A stretch of 14,675 bases of DNA. Source: Bacteroidota bacterium. Lineage in GTDB: Bacteria > Bacteroidota > Bacteroidia > UBA7662 > CANHCV01. This document shows positions 1 through 7,529 of this stretch, in pieces. The stretch spans positions 1 through 14,675 of the forward strand of contig JAIYBD010000142.1 of NCBI GenBank assembly GCA_027488715.1. The letters are read 5' to 3'. How positions within the stretch are numbered: the first letter of the stretch is position 1; each line of letters starts with the position of its first letter. The notes under the pieces are model-generated. The model saw only the letters and a list, made by a program, of their open reading frames with translations. It had not been told where the DNA came from and did not search any database. The position numbers and the translations under genes are program-made.

Positions 1-1002
1 AAAATTATCAATTTGCCTCAATCCAATAAACATCCCATTTGGAAGCGTTTGTACACTTTTCTTGGTTTTTCATTTTTTTCCTTATGGTATGCTTTGGTTG
101 AAAAATACGATTTGGCCATCACTTCTTCTGGCCCCATTACCATCGGACTTCCCGGATTGGTGGCCAAATGGATTCGTCGGAAAAAACTCATTTTTGAAGT
201 GCGTGATTTATGGCCCTCCGGAGCCATTGAGTTGGGCCTGATTCGAAATAATTTCCTGCAAAAAATAGCGTTATTCAGTGAAAAAACGTTTTATCGTTCA
301 TCGGATTTTGTGGTAACTTGTTCCGATGGAATGACTCAAAATATTCAAAAACGCTTTCCGTCTTTGGATGTCCGAACCATTCCCAATGCCAGTGATGTGG
401 CGCTATTTCAACAAAAAACGTCTTTTGTTCTTCCTGAAAAGTATCAAGGGAAAAAAATCATTGTTTACACAGGATCTTTGGGAGCTATGGACAATTGCGA
501 ACAAATGATTCGGGGAATAGCTGCTTTTCCCGCCCAATCGGATGTTTGTTTTGTCATCATTGGAGAAGGGGCTGAAAAGACAGCGCTCATGGAACTTTCC
601 ACAACACTTCGCATTCAAAATATTGATTTTCTTGGTTTAATTCCCAAAGTGGAAGTGATTGGTTGGTTGCAACATGCCTATGCCGCCATGGTTACGTTTC
701 GAAATTTAGAGGTTTTTCAAACCAGCTCACCCAATAAGCTGTTCGATGCCTTTGCTGCCGGCGTTCCTTTGATTCAAAATACCCAAGGCTGGATAAAAAA
801 CCTTTTTTTAGAGCATTCTTGTGGGATCAATGTTCCTCAGGAAAACGAATTGGAGTTTGGTAAAGCCATTGCTCGGATGGTGGAAAATGAGTTGGAAAGA
901 AATCACATGGCTGCTCAGTCAAAAATGCTCGGAGAAACGAAATTCAATCGTGATCATTTGGCCAGCGAATATTTTGAATGGATGAAAAAAGTAACGTCAT
1001 GA
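1..1002 (+). CDS. Glycosyltransferase family 4 (WcaI/WbuB-like), 5' truncated by window edge
   Basis: The reading frame is open from base 1 to the TGA at 1000-1002, so the true start lies upstream; the TTG at 13 is not needed as a start. About 333 residues are visible against roughly 400 for the family, so the first part of the N-terminal acceptor domain is missing. Seen: EVRDLWP at about codons 66-72, typical of WbuB/WcaI-type GT4 enzymes; VYTGSLG at about 155, opening the C-terminal Rossmann half; and SPNKLFDAFAAGVPLI near codon 245, the nucleotide-sugar binding region. The family transfers a sugar from a nucleotide donor to a lipid-linked or saccharide acceptor at the cytoplasmic face of the membrane, in O-antigen or capsule synthesis. 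The overlapping epimerase downstream supports a polysaccharide locus. The donor and acceptor sugars cannot be deduced. Confidence 0.9.
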   Translation, partial: KIINLPQSNKHPIWKRLYTFLGFSFFSLWYALVEKYDLAITSSGPITIGLPGLVAKWIRRKKLIFEVRDLWPSGAIELGLIRNNFLQKIALFSEKTFYRSSDFVVTCSDGMTQNIQKRFPSLDVRTIPNASDVALFQQKTSFVLPEKYQGKKIIVYTGSLGAMDNCEQMIRGIAAFPAQSDVCFVIIGEGAEKTALMELSTTLRIQNIDFLGLIPKVEVIGWLQHAYAAMVTFRNLEVFQTSSPNKLFDAFAAGVPLIQNTQGWIKNLFLEHSCGINVPQENELEFGKAIARMVENELERNHMAAQSKMLGETKFNRDHLASEYFEWMKKVTS

Positions 1003-1904
1003 AGAAAGTACTCCTCACGGGAAGCTCTGGATTTTTAGGTAAATACCTTTTGAAAGCTTGTGAAGAATTCGGTTTTTCTTCGGTGAGCGTTGGTCGTTCT
1101 TCGGCCAATCAAGTGGTTTGCGATTTGAAAAGGGAGGTGCCACAAATTCCAAAAGAGGAGTTTGAAAAAGTGATATTTGCCGCTGGAAAAGCGCATCTTG
1201 TGCCCAAAACGGAGGCGGAAAAAAAAGATTTTTTTGATGTGAACGTAACGGGATTGAAGCATTTTTTGGATGGGTTATTGGGAGTAACGGTAAAACAGTT
1301 TGTATTCATTAGCACGGTTTCGGTGTATGGACGGTGGAATGGAACTAATCTGGTAGAAACCGATCCGCTTCTGTCGGAGGAACCTTATGGAAAGTCGAAA
1401 ATTGAAGCGGAAAAAATGATATCAGAATGGGGAGTTCGCCATCATGTTCCCGTCATCATTTTTCGAATTCCCTTGTTGGCGGGGGCGAATCCGCCCGGCA
1501 ACTTGGGCGATATGATGAAGGCCATTGAACGGAACCGGTATCCCCGAATAGGTCGAGGTTCTGCACGAAAATCCATGGTCTTGGCCGAAGATGTTGCGCA
1601 CTTTTGCTTGAATTTGAAAGGCCAAGAATCAGGTATTTACCAATTAACCGATCAGCATCATCCTTCCTTTTACGAAGTTGAAATGTCGCTGAGAAAGCAG
1701 TTGAATAAACCCAATATTATCGTTATTCCGGCGTTTGCTGCACGATTATTGGCCTTCATGGGCGATTTCCTCCCTAAGTTTCCCATCGATTCGCTTCGGT
1801 ATAAAAAAATGACCCTTGACCTCACCTTTGATTCAAGAAAAGCGGAAGTTGAATTGGGCTGGAAACCTCGTCGTGTGATCGACGTAGATTTCTTGAAAAA
1901 TTGA
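999..1904 (+). CDS. NAD-dependent epimerase/dehydratase of a polysaccharide locus (extended SDR)
   Basis: This 301-residue extended short-chain dehydrogenase probably interconverts a nucleotide-sugar, in the manner of UDP-hexose 4-epimerases. Seen: the nucleotide-binding glycines G8, G11 and G14 in TGSSGFLG; AAGKAH near residue 61; ISTVSVYG at 104-111, holding the catalytic Ser/Thr; the YxxxK pair at Y130 and K134; and FRIPLLAGANPPGNLG at 155-170, as in the WbpV/GalE-like enzymes of Bacteroidota surface-sugar clusters. I chose ATG 999 because it overlaps the preceding stop as ATGA and starts directly at the beta strand of the Rossmann fold. ATG 978 in the same frame would add seven residues of no evident role. 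The gene ends its cluster: the next gene is clpC after a 118-bp gap. The polyprenyl-phosphate sugar transferase that often follows is absent here. The exact substrate is unknown. Confidence 0.88.
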   Translation: MKKVLLTGSSGFLGKYLLKACEEFGFSSVSVGRSSANQVVCDLKREVPQIPKEEFEKVIFAAGKAHLVPKTEAEKKDFFDVNVTGLKHFLDGLLGVTVKQFVFISTVSVYGRWNGTNLVETDPLLSEEPYGKSKIEAEKMISEWGVRHHVPVIIFRIPLLAGANPPGNLGDMMKAIERNRYPRIGRGSARKSMVLAEDVAHFCLNLKGQESGIYQLTDQHHPSFYEVEMSLRKQLNKPNIIVIPAFAARLLAFMGDFLPKFPIDSLRYKKMTLDLTFDSRKAEVELGWKPRRVIDVDFLKN

Positions 1905-1924
1905 AATCAATGAGGTTAGCAAAT

Positions 1925-1962
1925 GTGAATAATTTTCGCCGATTGTCTGATAAGTTGTTCAC
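1925..1962. repeat. Imperfect inverted repeat upstream of clpC
   Basis: GTGAATAA at 1925-1932 pairs with TTGTTCAC at 1955-1962 (eight positions, one of them G-T) around a 22-base centre. It lies about 30-70 bases upstream of the clpC -7 element, where an operator or activator site could be. It has no T tract, so it is not an intrinsic terminator for the epimerase gene. It may be chance. Confidence 0.25.
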
Positions 1963-1992
1963 GATAATTCTGAATTTTCTTTCAGTTAATCT

Positions 1993-2000
1993 TACCTTTG
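1993..2000 (+). promoter_or_regulatory. Candidate Bacteroidota promoter -7 element for clpC
   Basis: TACCTTTG matches the Bacteroidota -7 consensus TAnnTTTG exactly and ends 22 bases before the clpC ATG, which predicts a very short 5' leader. No clear TTG -33 element is seen 17-23 bases upstream, so the call rests on the -7 match and its position. It would drive the clpC-tatC-rpiB-peptidase-lutB run. Confidence 0.6.
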
Positions 2001-2022
2001 GAGTTACTAAAAAGGGTTTCTC

Positions 2023-4608
2023 ATGGATGCGAAATTTTCACCTAGAGTCAAAGATGTCATTAATTTAAGTCGAGAAGAGGCCATACGTTTGGGCCATGAT
2101 CATATCGGTGCTGAGCACTTTCTTTTGGGCATGATCCGCGAAGGCGACGGTCAGGCTATTCGGGTTTTAAAATCCTTGGATGTTGAGATTGATCAGCTCC
2201 AAAATCAAATGGAAAACGCGGTGAATTCGGGAAAGATTGCTCGGGTTAATGCCATTGAGCAAATTCCTATGACCAAACAAGCCGAGAAAATATTGAAAAT
2301 TACCTACTTGGAAGCGAAAATTTTCAAGAGCGATACCATCGGTACCGTTCACTTGTTGCTTTCGATCCTTCGGGAAGAAGATTGTTTGGCTTCACGGATC
2401 CTCAATCGTTTTGGGGTAAATTATTCAAATGTAAAAATGAAAATGGAACAAATGGGCGAAGGAGGAAATTCGAGTAAACCGACTTCTTCCGACAATTTCT
2501 TTTCCCGAAATGAACCCTCTAACGAGGCCAATCCTTTTGGTAACGACGATTCTTTTGACGACGACGAACCGAAAGGAACAGATTCTAAGAAGAATCAAAA
2601 TAACAGCAAATCCAAAACACCAGTTCTCGATAATTTCGGAAGAGACCTCTCTAAATTGGCCGAGGAAGGGAAATTGGATCCCATCATCGGTCGCGAAAAG
2701 GAAATCGAACGCGTTTCTCAAATTCTTTCCCGTCGAAAAAAGAACAATCCCATCTTAATTGGGGAACCCGGAGTGGGTAAAACGGCCATCGCGGAGGGTT
2801 TAGCCTTACGCATTTTGCAAAAGAAAGTATCTAGAATCCTTTTCAACAAACGAATCATTACCTTGGATTTGTCTTCCTTGGTGGCAGGTACCAAATACCG
2901 CGGTCAGTTCGAAGAACGCATGAAAGCCGTGATGGGAGAATTGGAAAAGAATACCGATATTATTCTGTTTATCGATGAAATTCATACCATCGTGGGAGCG
3001 GGCGGCGCGAGCGGAAGCTTAGATGCATCGAACATGTTTAAGCCCGCCTTGGCGCGCGGTGAAATCCAATGCATTGGAGCAACAACATTAAACGAATACC
3101 GACAGTACATTGAAAAAGATGGAGCCTTGGATCGTCGATTCCAGAAGGTATTGGTGGATCCACCAACCCCCGAAGAGACCATTCAAATCATCGGAAATAT
3201 TCGTGAAAAATACGAAGATCACCACCGAGTTCAATATACCGAAGAGGCCATTAAAGCTTGCGTAACCCTTACCGAACGCTACATTACCGATCGCTTTCTT
3301 CCCGACAAAGCCATTGATGCGTTGGATGAAGCCGGTGCTCGTGTTCATCTTTCAAACATACAAGTACCCACCGCGATTTTAGATTTGGAAAACCAAATCG
3401 AGGAGATCAAAGTGGAAAAAAGAAAAGTGATAGAGGCATCGAAGTATGAGCAGGCGGCCCAATTGAGAGACAAAGAAAAATTGGTAGAAAACGAACTGGC
3501 TGCCGCAAAAAGTGCCTGGGAAACAGAATCAAAGGCAAAACGTTACGTCGTTTCCGATGAAGACGTTGCTCAAGTGGTTGCCATGATGTCGGGAATCCCC
3601 GTTACCAAAATTGCCCAAAGCGAAACCGATAAACTGGCGAAAATGAAAGACACCTTGAAAACCAAGGTAATCGGTCAAGACAAAGCCATCGAAGCCATTT
3701 CAAAAGCCATTCAACGCACACGTGTTGGACTCAAAGATCCGAAAAAACCTATTGGTTCCTTTGTATTTCTTGGTCCTACCGGAGTTGGTAAAACGCAGTT
3801 GGCCAAAGAGTTGGCACGTTTTCTTTTCGATTCCGAAGATTCCTTAATTCGCATCGACATGAGTGAGTACATGGAGAAATTTTCGGTTTCTCGTTTGGTT
3901 GGAGCTCCCCCCGGATATGTTGGATACGAAGAAGGTGGGCAGTTAACCGAAAAGGTGCGTAGAAAACCCTATTCTGTTATTCTTTTGGATGAAATTGAAA
4001 AAGCACACCCCGATATTTTCAACGTTTTATTGCAAGTCTTAGATGATGGACAGTTGACTGATGGATTGGGCAGAAAAGTTGATTTCAAGAATACGATCAT
4101 CATTATGACTTCCAATATCGGTTCTCGACAATTGAAGGAATTTGGTACGGGAGTTGGTTTTTCAACGGCGACGAAAAAAGATACGGAAGATGTTGAGTCT
4201 CGAGGAGTGATTGAAAAAGCCTTGAAGCGTGCCTTCGCCCCCGAGTTCTTGAATCGTATTGACGATGTTATTGTATTCAATCAACTTTCTCGCGAGGACA
4301 TCCACAAAATCATTGATGTTTCTTTGAAAGATGTCATTCGTCGCATCGAAACGTTGGGATATGAGGTTGAGTTAACGGAGGAAGCCAAAGACGTGCTTGC
4401 TGAGAAGGGATATAGCCCCGATTTTGGTGCACGTCCTCTTCAAAGGGTTATTCAAAAGTACATTGAAGACAAGTTAGCCGAAAAAATTCTTTCCGGAGAG
4501 CTTCATTTGGGTGATAAAATTACCGTTTCCAAAAGTGCAGAAGGCGAAATTGTTTTGGAAAACAAAAAGAAATCGACCAAAAAATCTAAAACTGAACCCG
4601 AAGGTTAA
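2023..4608 (+). CDS. clpC: ClpC, ATP-dependent Clp protease ATP-binding subunit
   Basis: This 861-residue Hsp100 AAA+ unfoldase forms hexamers in the cytoplasm and feeds unfolded proteins into ClpP. Domains in order: two Clp-N repeats (about 1-145); a hydrophilic, partly acidic linker (about 146-200); AAA1 with Walker A GEPGVGKT at 247-254, Walker B ending in DE at 318-319 and the RR arginine finger at 371-372; a UVR-type coiled segment in the middle domain (about 455-490), which separates ClpC from ClpA and ClpB; and AAA2 with Walker A GPTGVGKT at 584-591, Walker B ending in DE at 656-657 and the C-terminal D2-small domain. VGF at 711-713 is the expected ClpP-docking loop, so it should act with ClpP rather than as a stand-alone disaggregase. 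Length is normal. tatC follows after 8 bp. No clpP or adaptor gene is in the window. Confidence 0.97.
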   Translation: MDAKFSPRVKDVINLSREEAIRLGHDHIGAEHFLLGMIREGDGQAIRVLKSLDVEIDQLQNQMENAVNSGKIARVNAIEQIPMTKQAEKILKITYLEAKIFKSDTIGTVHLLLSILREEDCLASRILNRFGVNYSNVKMKMEQMGEGGNSSKPTSSDNFFSRNEPSNEANPFGNDDSFDDDEPKGTDSKKNQNNSKSKTPVLDNFGRDLSKLAEEGKLDPIIGREKEIERVSQILSRRKKNNPILIGEPGVGKTAIAEGLALRILQKKVSRILFNKRIITLDLSSLVAGTKYRGQFEERMKAVMGELEKNTDIILFIDEIHTIVGAGGASGSLDASNMFKPALARGEIQCIGATTLNEYRQYIEKDGALDRRFQKVLVDPPTPEETIQIIGNIREKYEDHHRVQYTEEAIKACVTLTERYITDRFLPDKAIDALDEAGARVHLSNIQVPTAILDLENQIEEIKVEKRKVIEASKYEQAAQLRDKEKLVENELAAAKSAWETESKAKRYVVSDEDVAQVVAMMSGIPVTKIAQSETDKLAKMKDTLKTKVIGQDKAIEAISKAIQRTRVGLKDPKKPIGSFVFLGPTGVGKTQLAKELARFLFDSEDSLIRIDMSEYMEKFSVSRLVGAPPGYVGYEEGGQLTEKVRRKPYSVILLDEIEKAHPDIFNVLLQVLDDGQLTDGLGRKVDFKNTIIIMTSNIGSRQLKEFGTGVGFSTATKKDTEDVESRGVIEKALKRAFAPEFLNRIDDVIVFNQLSREDIHKIIDVSLKDVIRRIETLGYEVELTEEAKDVLAEKGYSPDFGARPLQRVIQKYIEDKLAEKILSGELHLGDKITVSKSAEGEIVLENKKKSTKKSKTEPEG

Positions 4609-4616
4609 TCGCATTC

Positions 4617-5444
4617 ATGGCCTATACCGACCAATTTAACGAAGGAGAAGAATCTCCAAAAGAAATGTCGTTTTTGGAACATCTTGATGAACTCCGAAAA
4701 TATATCTTTCGATCTGTCATTGCCATTGGAATTGGTTTTCTCATTGCATTACTGAATCAGGAATTCATTTTTGATACCATCATTTTTGGACCCACTCATT
4801 CCGATTTCTTAACATATCGGTGGTTGTGTGAATTGGCTCAAAAATATCCTTCTTTGGGGGCTTTGTGTTTTGAGATGAAGGAATTTAAACTCATCGCTAC
4901 CGATATGGATGCTCAATTCATGCGGTACATGTCGGGAAGTTTAATCGCCGGCGCCATCGTTGCATTTCCCTTTGTGATTTACCAATTGTGGACATTTGTG
5001 AAACCGGCTTTGAAGCAAAAGGAAATTAATTCGGTGCGAGGCATGACGTTTATCATTACGGCTTTATTTTTTACTGGTGTTTTATTTGGATATTTCCTCA
5101 TTGCGCCGTTTTCGATTGCTTTTTTTGCCAATTTTAAACTTTCTCCCCAAATTGAAAACTACTTCAATATTGAAAGTTACATTTCCATCTTAACCATGTT
5201 AACCTTGGCAACGGGATTGGTTTTTCAGTTTCCGGTGTTGTGTTATTTTTTGGCCAAGGTGAGCATTCTTACCTCGGCATTTCTTCGCAAATACCGCAAG
5301 CATTCGGTGGTAGTGATTAGTGTTATTGCAGCAGCCATTACCTATGATGTAATTTCCTTGGTTCTCATGATGATCCCACTTTGGGGATTGTATGAAATCA
5401 GTATTTTTGTTGTTCGTCGCGCCGAAAAAACTTTAGACAAATGA
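4617..5444 (+). CDS. tatC: TatC, Sec-independent (twin-arginine) translocase subunit
   Basis: TatC is the inner-membrane receptor for twin-arginine signal peptides and, with TatA/TatB-type proteins, exports folded and often cofactor-bearing proteins. This 275-residue protein has about six membrane segments (roughly 28-46, 105-127, 143-169, 187-212, 227-247, 249-267). Signature pieces: SFLEHLDELRK at 18-28 with the signal-peptide-binding Glu25; FPFVIYQLWTFVKPAL at 117-132 followed by Glu136; and Asp244, equivalent to Asp211 of E. coli. The first periplasmic loop is long (about 48-104), as I recall for Flavobacteriia. The Pro pair usually preceding the last Asp is replaced by Thr-Tyr. ATG 4617 lies 8 bp after clpC. 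The internal Met17 is a possible but less likely start. The stop overlaps rpiB as ATGA. No tatA or tatB lies nearby. Confidence 0.95.
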   Translation: MAYTDQFNEGEESPKEMSFLEHLDELRKYIFRSVIAIGIGFLIALLNQEFIFDTIIFGPTHSDFLTYRWLCELAQKYPSLGALCFEMKEFKLIATDMDAQFMRYMSGSLIAGAIVAFPFVIYQLWTFVKPALKQKEINSVRGMTFIITALFFTGVLFGYFLIAPFSIAFFANFKLSPQIENYFNIESYISILTMLTLATGLVFQFPVLCYFLAKVSILTSAFLRKYRKHSVVVISVIAAAITYDVISLVLMMIPLWGLYEISIFVVRRAEKTLDK

Positions 5445-5866
5445 AATGGATCATCGCTTCCGATCACGCCGGATTTGAGTTAAAACAAGAAATTATTCGC
5501 CAATTTCCCCAGTTGGATTTTCAGGATTTGGGGCCGGACTCGACCCAATCGGTAAATTATGCCGATTATGCTCATCGATTGGCAGAAATGATTGAGCATC
5601 AAAAGGCCGATCGAGGTATCTTAATTTGTGGTAGTGGAGTAGGAGTGAGCATAACGGCCAATCGACACGCCAATGTGCGTGCTGCCCTTTGTTGGGAACC
5701 AGAAATTTCGCGTTTATGCAGGCAGCACAACGACGCTAATGTGATGTGTCTTCCCGCTAGATTTATTTCCCTAGAGCAAGCCATCCAAATGGTTCATATA
5801 TTCGTTTCAGAACCGTTTGAAGGCGGACGCCATCAAACCAGAGTTTCATCCATTGAATGTTGTTAA
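5441..5866 (+). CDS. rpiB: Ribose-5-phosphate isomerase B
   Basis: This cytoplasmic enzyme of the non-oxidative pentose phosphate pathway interconverts ribose 5-phosphate and ribulose 5-phosphate. At 141 residues it has the usual length of the RpiB/LacA/LacB family. Seen: SDHAGFELK at 7-15, with the family Asp and His; NYADYAHRLAEMI at 39-51; GILICGSGVGVSITANR at 59-75, holding the catalytic Cys63 and the anion-binding loop; RQHNDANV at 94-101, with His96 aligned to the ring-opening His; and FEGGRHQTR at 126-134, with phosphate-binding Arg residues. LacA or LacB (galactose-6-phosphate isomerase) is a possible alternative, but the close likeness to E. coli RpiB, including HND(A/T)NV and EGGRHQ, favours RpiB. 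It overlaps tatC by 4 bp and is followed after one base by the peptidase gene, so it is probably co-transcribed. The pathway partner transketolase is encoded elsewhere in the window on the other strand. Confidence 0.93.
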   Translation: MKWIIASDHAGFELKQEIIRQFPQLDFQDLGPDSTQSVNYADYAHRLAEMIEHQKADRGILICGSGVGVSITANRHANVRAALCWEPEISRLCRQHNDANVMCLPARFISLEQAIQMVHIFVSEPFEGGRHQTRVSSIECC

Positions 5867-5867
5867 G

Positions 5868-7529
5868 ATGAGAAATATCCTAAGTTTGTTTTTTGCGTTA
5901 TTCAGCGCAATTTTATCCGCTCAAGTTCCCCAAGAAGGACTGAAATTTTTCAATCGGGAAGAGTTAGAGCAAATAATTCAAACCATTGGTGGTCCCTCCT
6001 TCCAAGGAAGGGGAGTTGGACAGCCTGGATATCGCATGGCAGCCGATTATATCGCCCAAAATTTGAGGGAGTGGGGTTTTCAAGAAATGAATCCCAACCC
6101 CAATACATTGGTAAAAGAGCCTGGATATTTTCAAATGGTTCCACTATGGAAAGAATCTCTGAAGAACGCCAACATCGCTTCCTCAACCAAAGCGGTGATG
6201 TTCGGAGAGAATTTTGTTCCTTATCGAACCAATGGGATGACGCAACTTTCAGTTGAGAACTGGGTTTTTCTAGGTTACGGAATTGAAGATGCGAAATACA
6301 CCGATTTTGATGTAAAAACCGATATTCGTGGTAAAGGGGTCATTATTTGGGATGGAGAACCTCAACTGAAAAATGGAAATTTTCTGGTCAGTGGAAGCAA
6401 ACAATCCAGCAAATGGGGGAGGCTTCAAACCAAAATTGAAAATCTCTCAAAAAAAGGAGCTTCGTGCATTTTAGTGGTTACCCAAAACCCCTCAACCATT
6501 CAATCGCAACTCAATCGTTGGAAAGAGCCTCGAATTCAACTAGATACTACTTACTTAGACGTATTGAAAGGTCCACGTTTTGATGTTGCTCCCGATGAAA
6601 AATTAATGCCAGTTCAAGAAATGGTGGTGGCGGATGCTAAAGAAGTTGTAAAACCAACAACATCTGCTCCATCGCGCCCACCCGTTTTCTATTTGATGGA
6701 AAAGTCGGCCATGGAAGTTTTTCCTACGTTGCCATGGAAGAAAATGATAAAAGCGAAATCCTCCCAAAAAAGTTATCCCAATGAAATGTTATCCATGCAG
6801 GTATCGCTTACCGTTCAGAAAAACATGGATAAAATCGAGGAACCTAACGTGGTGGGATACATTCCAGGTGAAAGTGGAAAAACAGTGGTGGTTTCAGCCC
6901 ACCTAGATCACTTGGGAATGCACGAAGGAAAGATGTACCCCGGTGCCGACGATGATGGTTCCGGTTCTTCGGCTTTATTGTTGATGGCCAAAAATATCAT
7001 TGAATTGAAAAAGAGTAATTTCCCTTTTCAACATGGAATCCTTTTTGTTTGGTTCACCGGTGAAGAAAGTGGTTTGTTGGGATCGGAGGTTTTTTCCAAT
7101 GTACCTACCGTCAAAAGGGAAAATATCCTGTGTAACTTAAACGTTGATATGATCGGTCGAAATGATCAAATCCATGCGGGAAATACCGATTATCTTTATT
7201 TAATTGGTTCAGATCGCATCAGTCAACGATTGCATGAAATTTCAGAACAGGTGAATGAACGCTGTTGCCAATTGAAGTTGGATTATACCTACAACGACGA
7301 AAAAGATCCAAATCGGTATTACTATCGAAGCGATCATTACAATTTCGCTGAAAAAGGAATTCCTGTCATTTTCTACTTCAAAGGAGTTCACGAAGATTAC
7401 CATAAACCCACCGATACCGTCGAAAAAATCGACCTTGATTCCTTTTTAAAGGCAAGTCGTTTGGTGTACGAAACCGCCTATGAGTTGATATCACGTCCCG
7501 AGGATCTACCTCGAAAAACTAAAAAATAA
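5868..7529 (+). CDS. Secreted M28-family zinc metallopeptidase with PA-like insert
   Basis: This 553-residue peptidase starts with a Sec-type signal peptide: one Arg, a hydrophobic run and a likely cut after LSA at residues 16-18. ATG 5868 lies one base after the rpiB stop; an in-frame TTG at 5817 would spoil the signal peptide and is rejected. Residues about 130-290 resemble a protease-associated (PA) domain. The M28 di-zinc site is complete: AHLDH (His345, Asp347), the GADDDGSG loop at 359-366, GEESGLLGS with catalytic Glu399 and ligand Glu400, NVDMIG (Asp427) and EDYHKPTDT (His512). Family members are exported aminopeptidases or carboxypeptidases that release amino acids from peptides. There is no twin-arginine motif despite tatC nearby, no lipobox Cys, and no obvious type IX C-terminal sorting domain, so the periplasm is the likeliest site. 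Substrate preference cannot be told. Confidence 0.9.
   Translation: MRNILSLFFALFSAILSAQVPQEGLKFFNREELEQIIQTIGGPSFQGRGVGQPGYRMAADYIAQNLREWGFQEMNPNPNTLVKEPGYFQMVPLWKESLKNANIASSTKAVMFGENFVPYRTNGMTQLSVENWVFLGYGIEDAKYTDFDVKTDIRGKGVIIWDGEPQLKNGNFLVSGSKQSSKWGRLQTKIENLSKKGASCILVVTQNPSTIQSQLNRWKEPRIQLDTTYLDVLKGPRFDVAPDEKLMPVQEMVVADAKEVVKPTTSAPSRPPVFYLMEKSAMEVFPTLPWKKMIKAKSSQKSYPNEMLSMQVSLTVQKNMDKIEEPNVVGYIPGESGKTVVVSAHLDHLGMHEGKMYPGADDDGSGSSALLLMAKNIIELKKSNFPFQHGILFVWFTGEESGLLGSEVFSNVPTVKRENILCNLNVDMIGRNDQIHAGNTDYLYLIGSDRISQRLHEISEQVNERCCQLKLDYTYNDEKDPNRYYYRSDHYNFAEKGIPVIFYFKGVHEDYHKPTDTVEKIDLDSFLKASRLVYETAYELISRPEDLPRKTKK

Noticed and set aside
3969..4280. 103-residue open frame antisense to clpC
   Set aside because: It is antisense to the highly conserved second AAA domain, which fully explains the lack of stops.
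5817..5867. In-frame TTG start 17 codons upstream of the M28 peptidase ATG
   Set aside because: It would bury the signal peptide and overlap the conserved end of rpiB. ATG 5868 gives a clean export signal one base after the rpiB stop.
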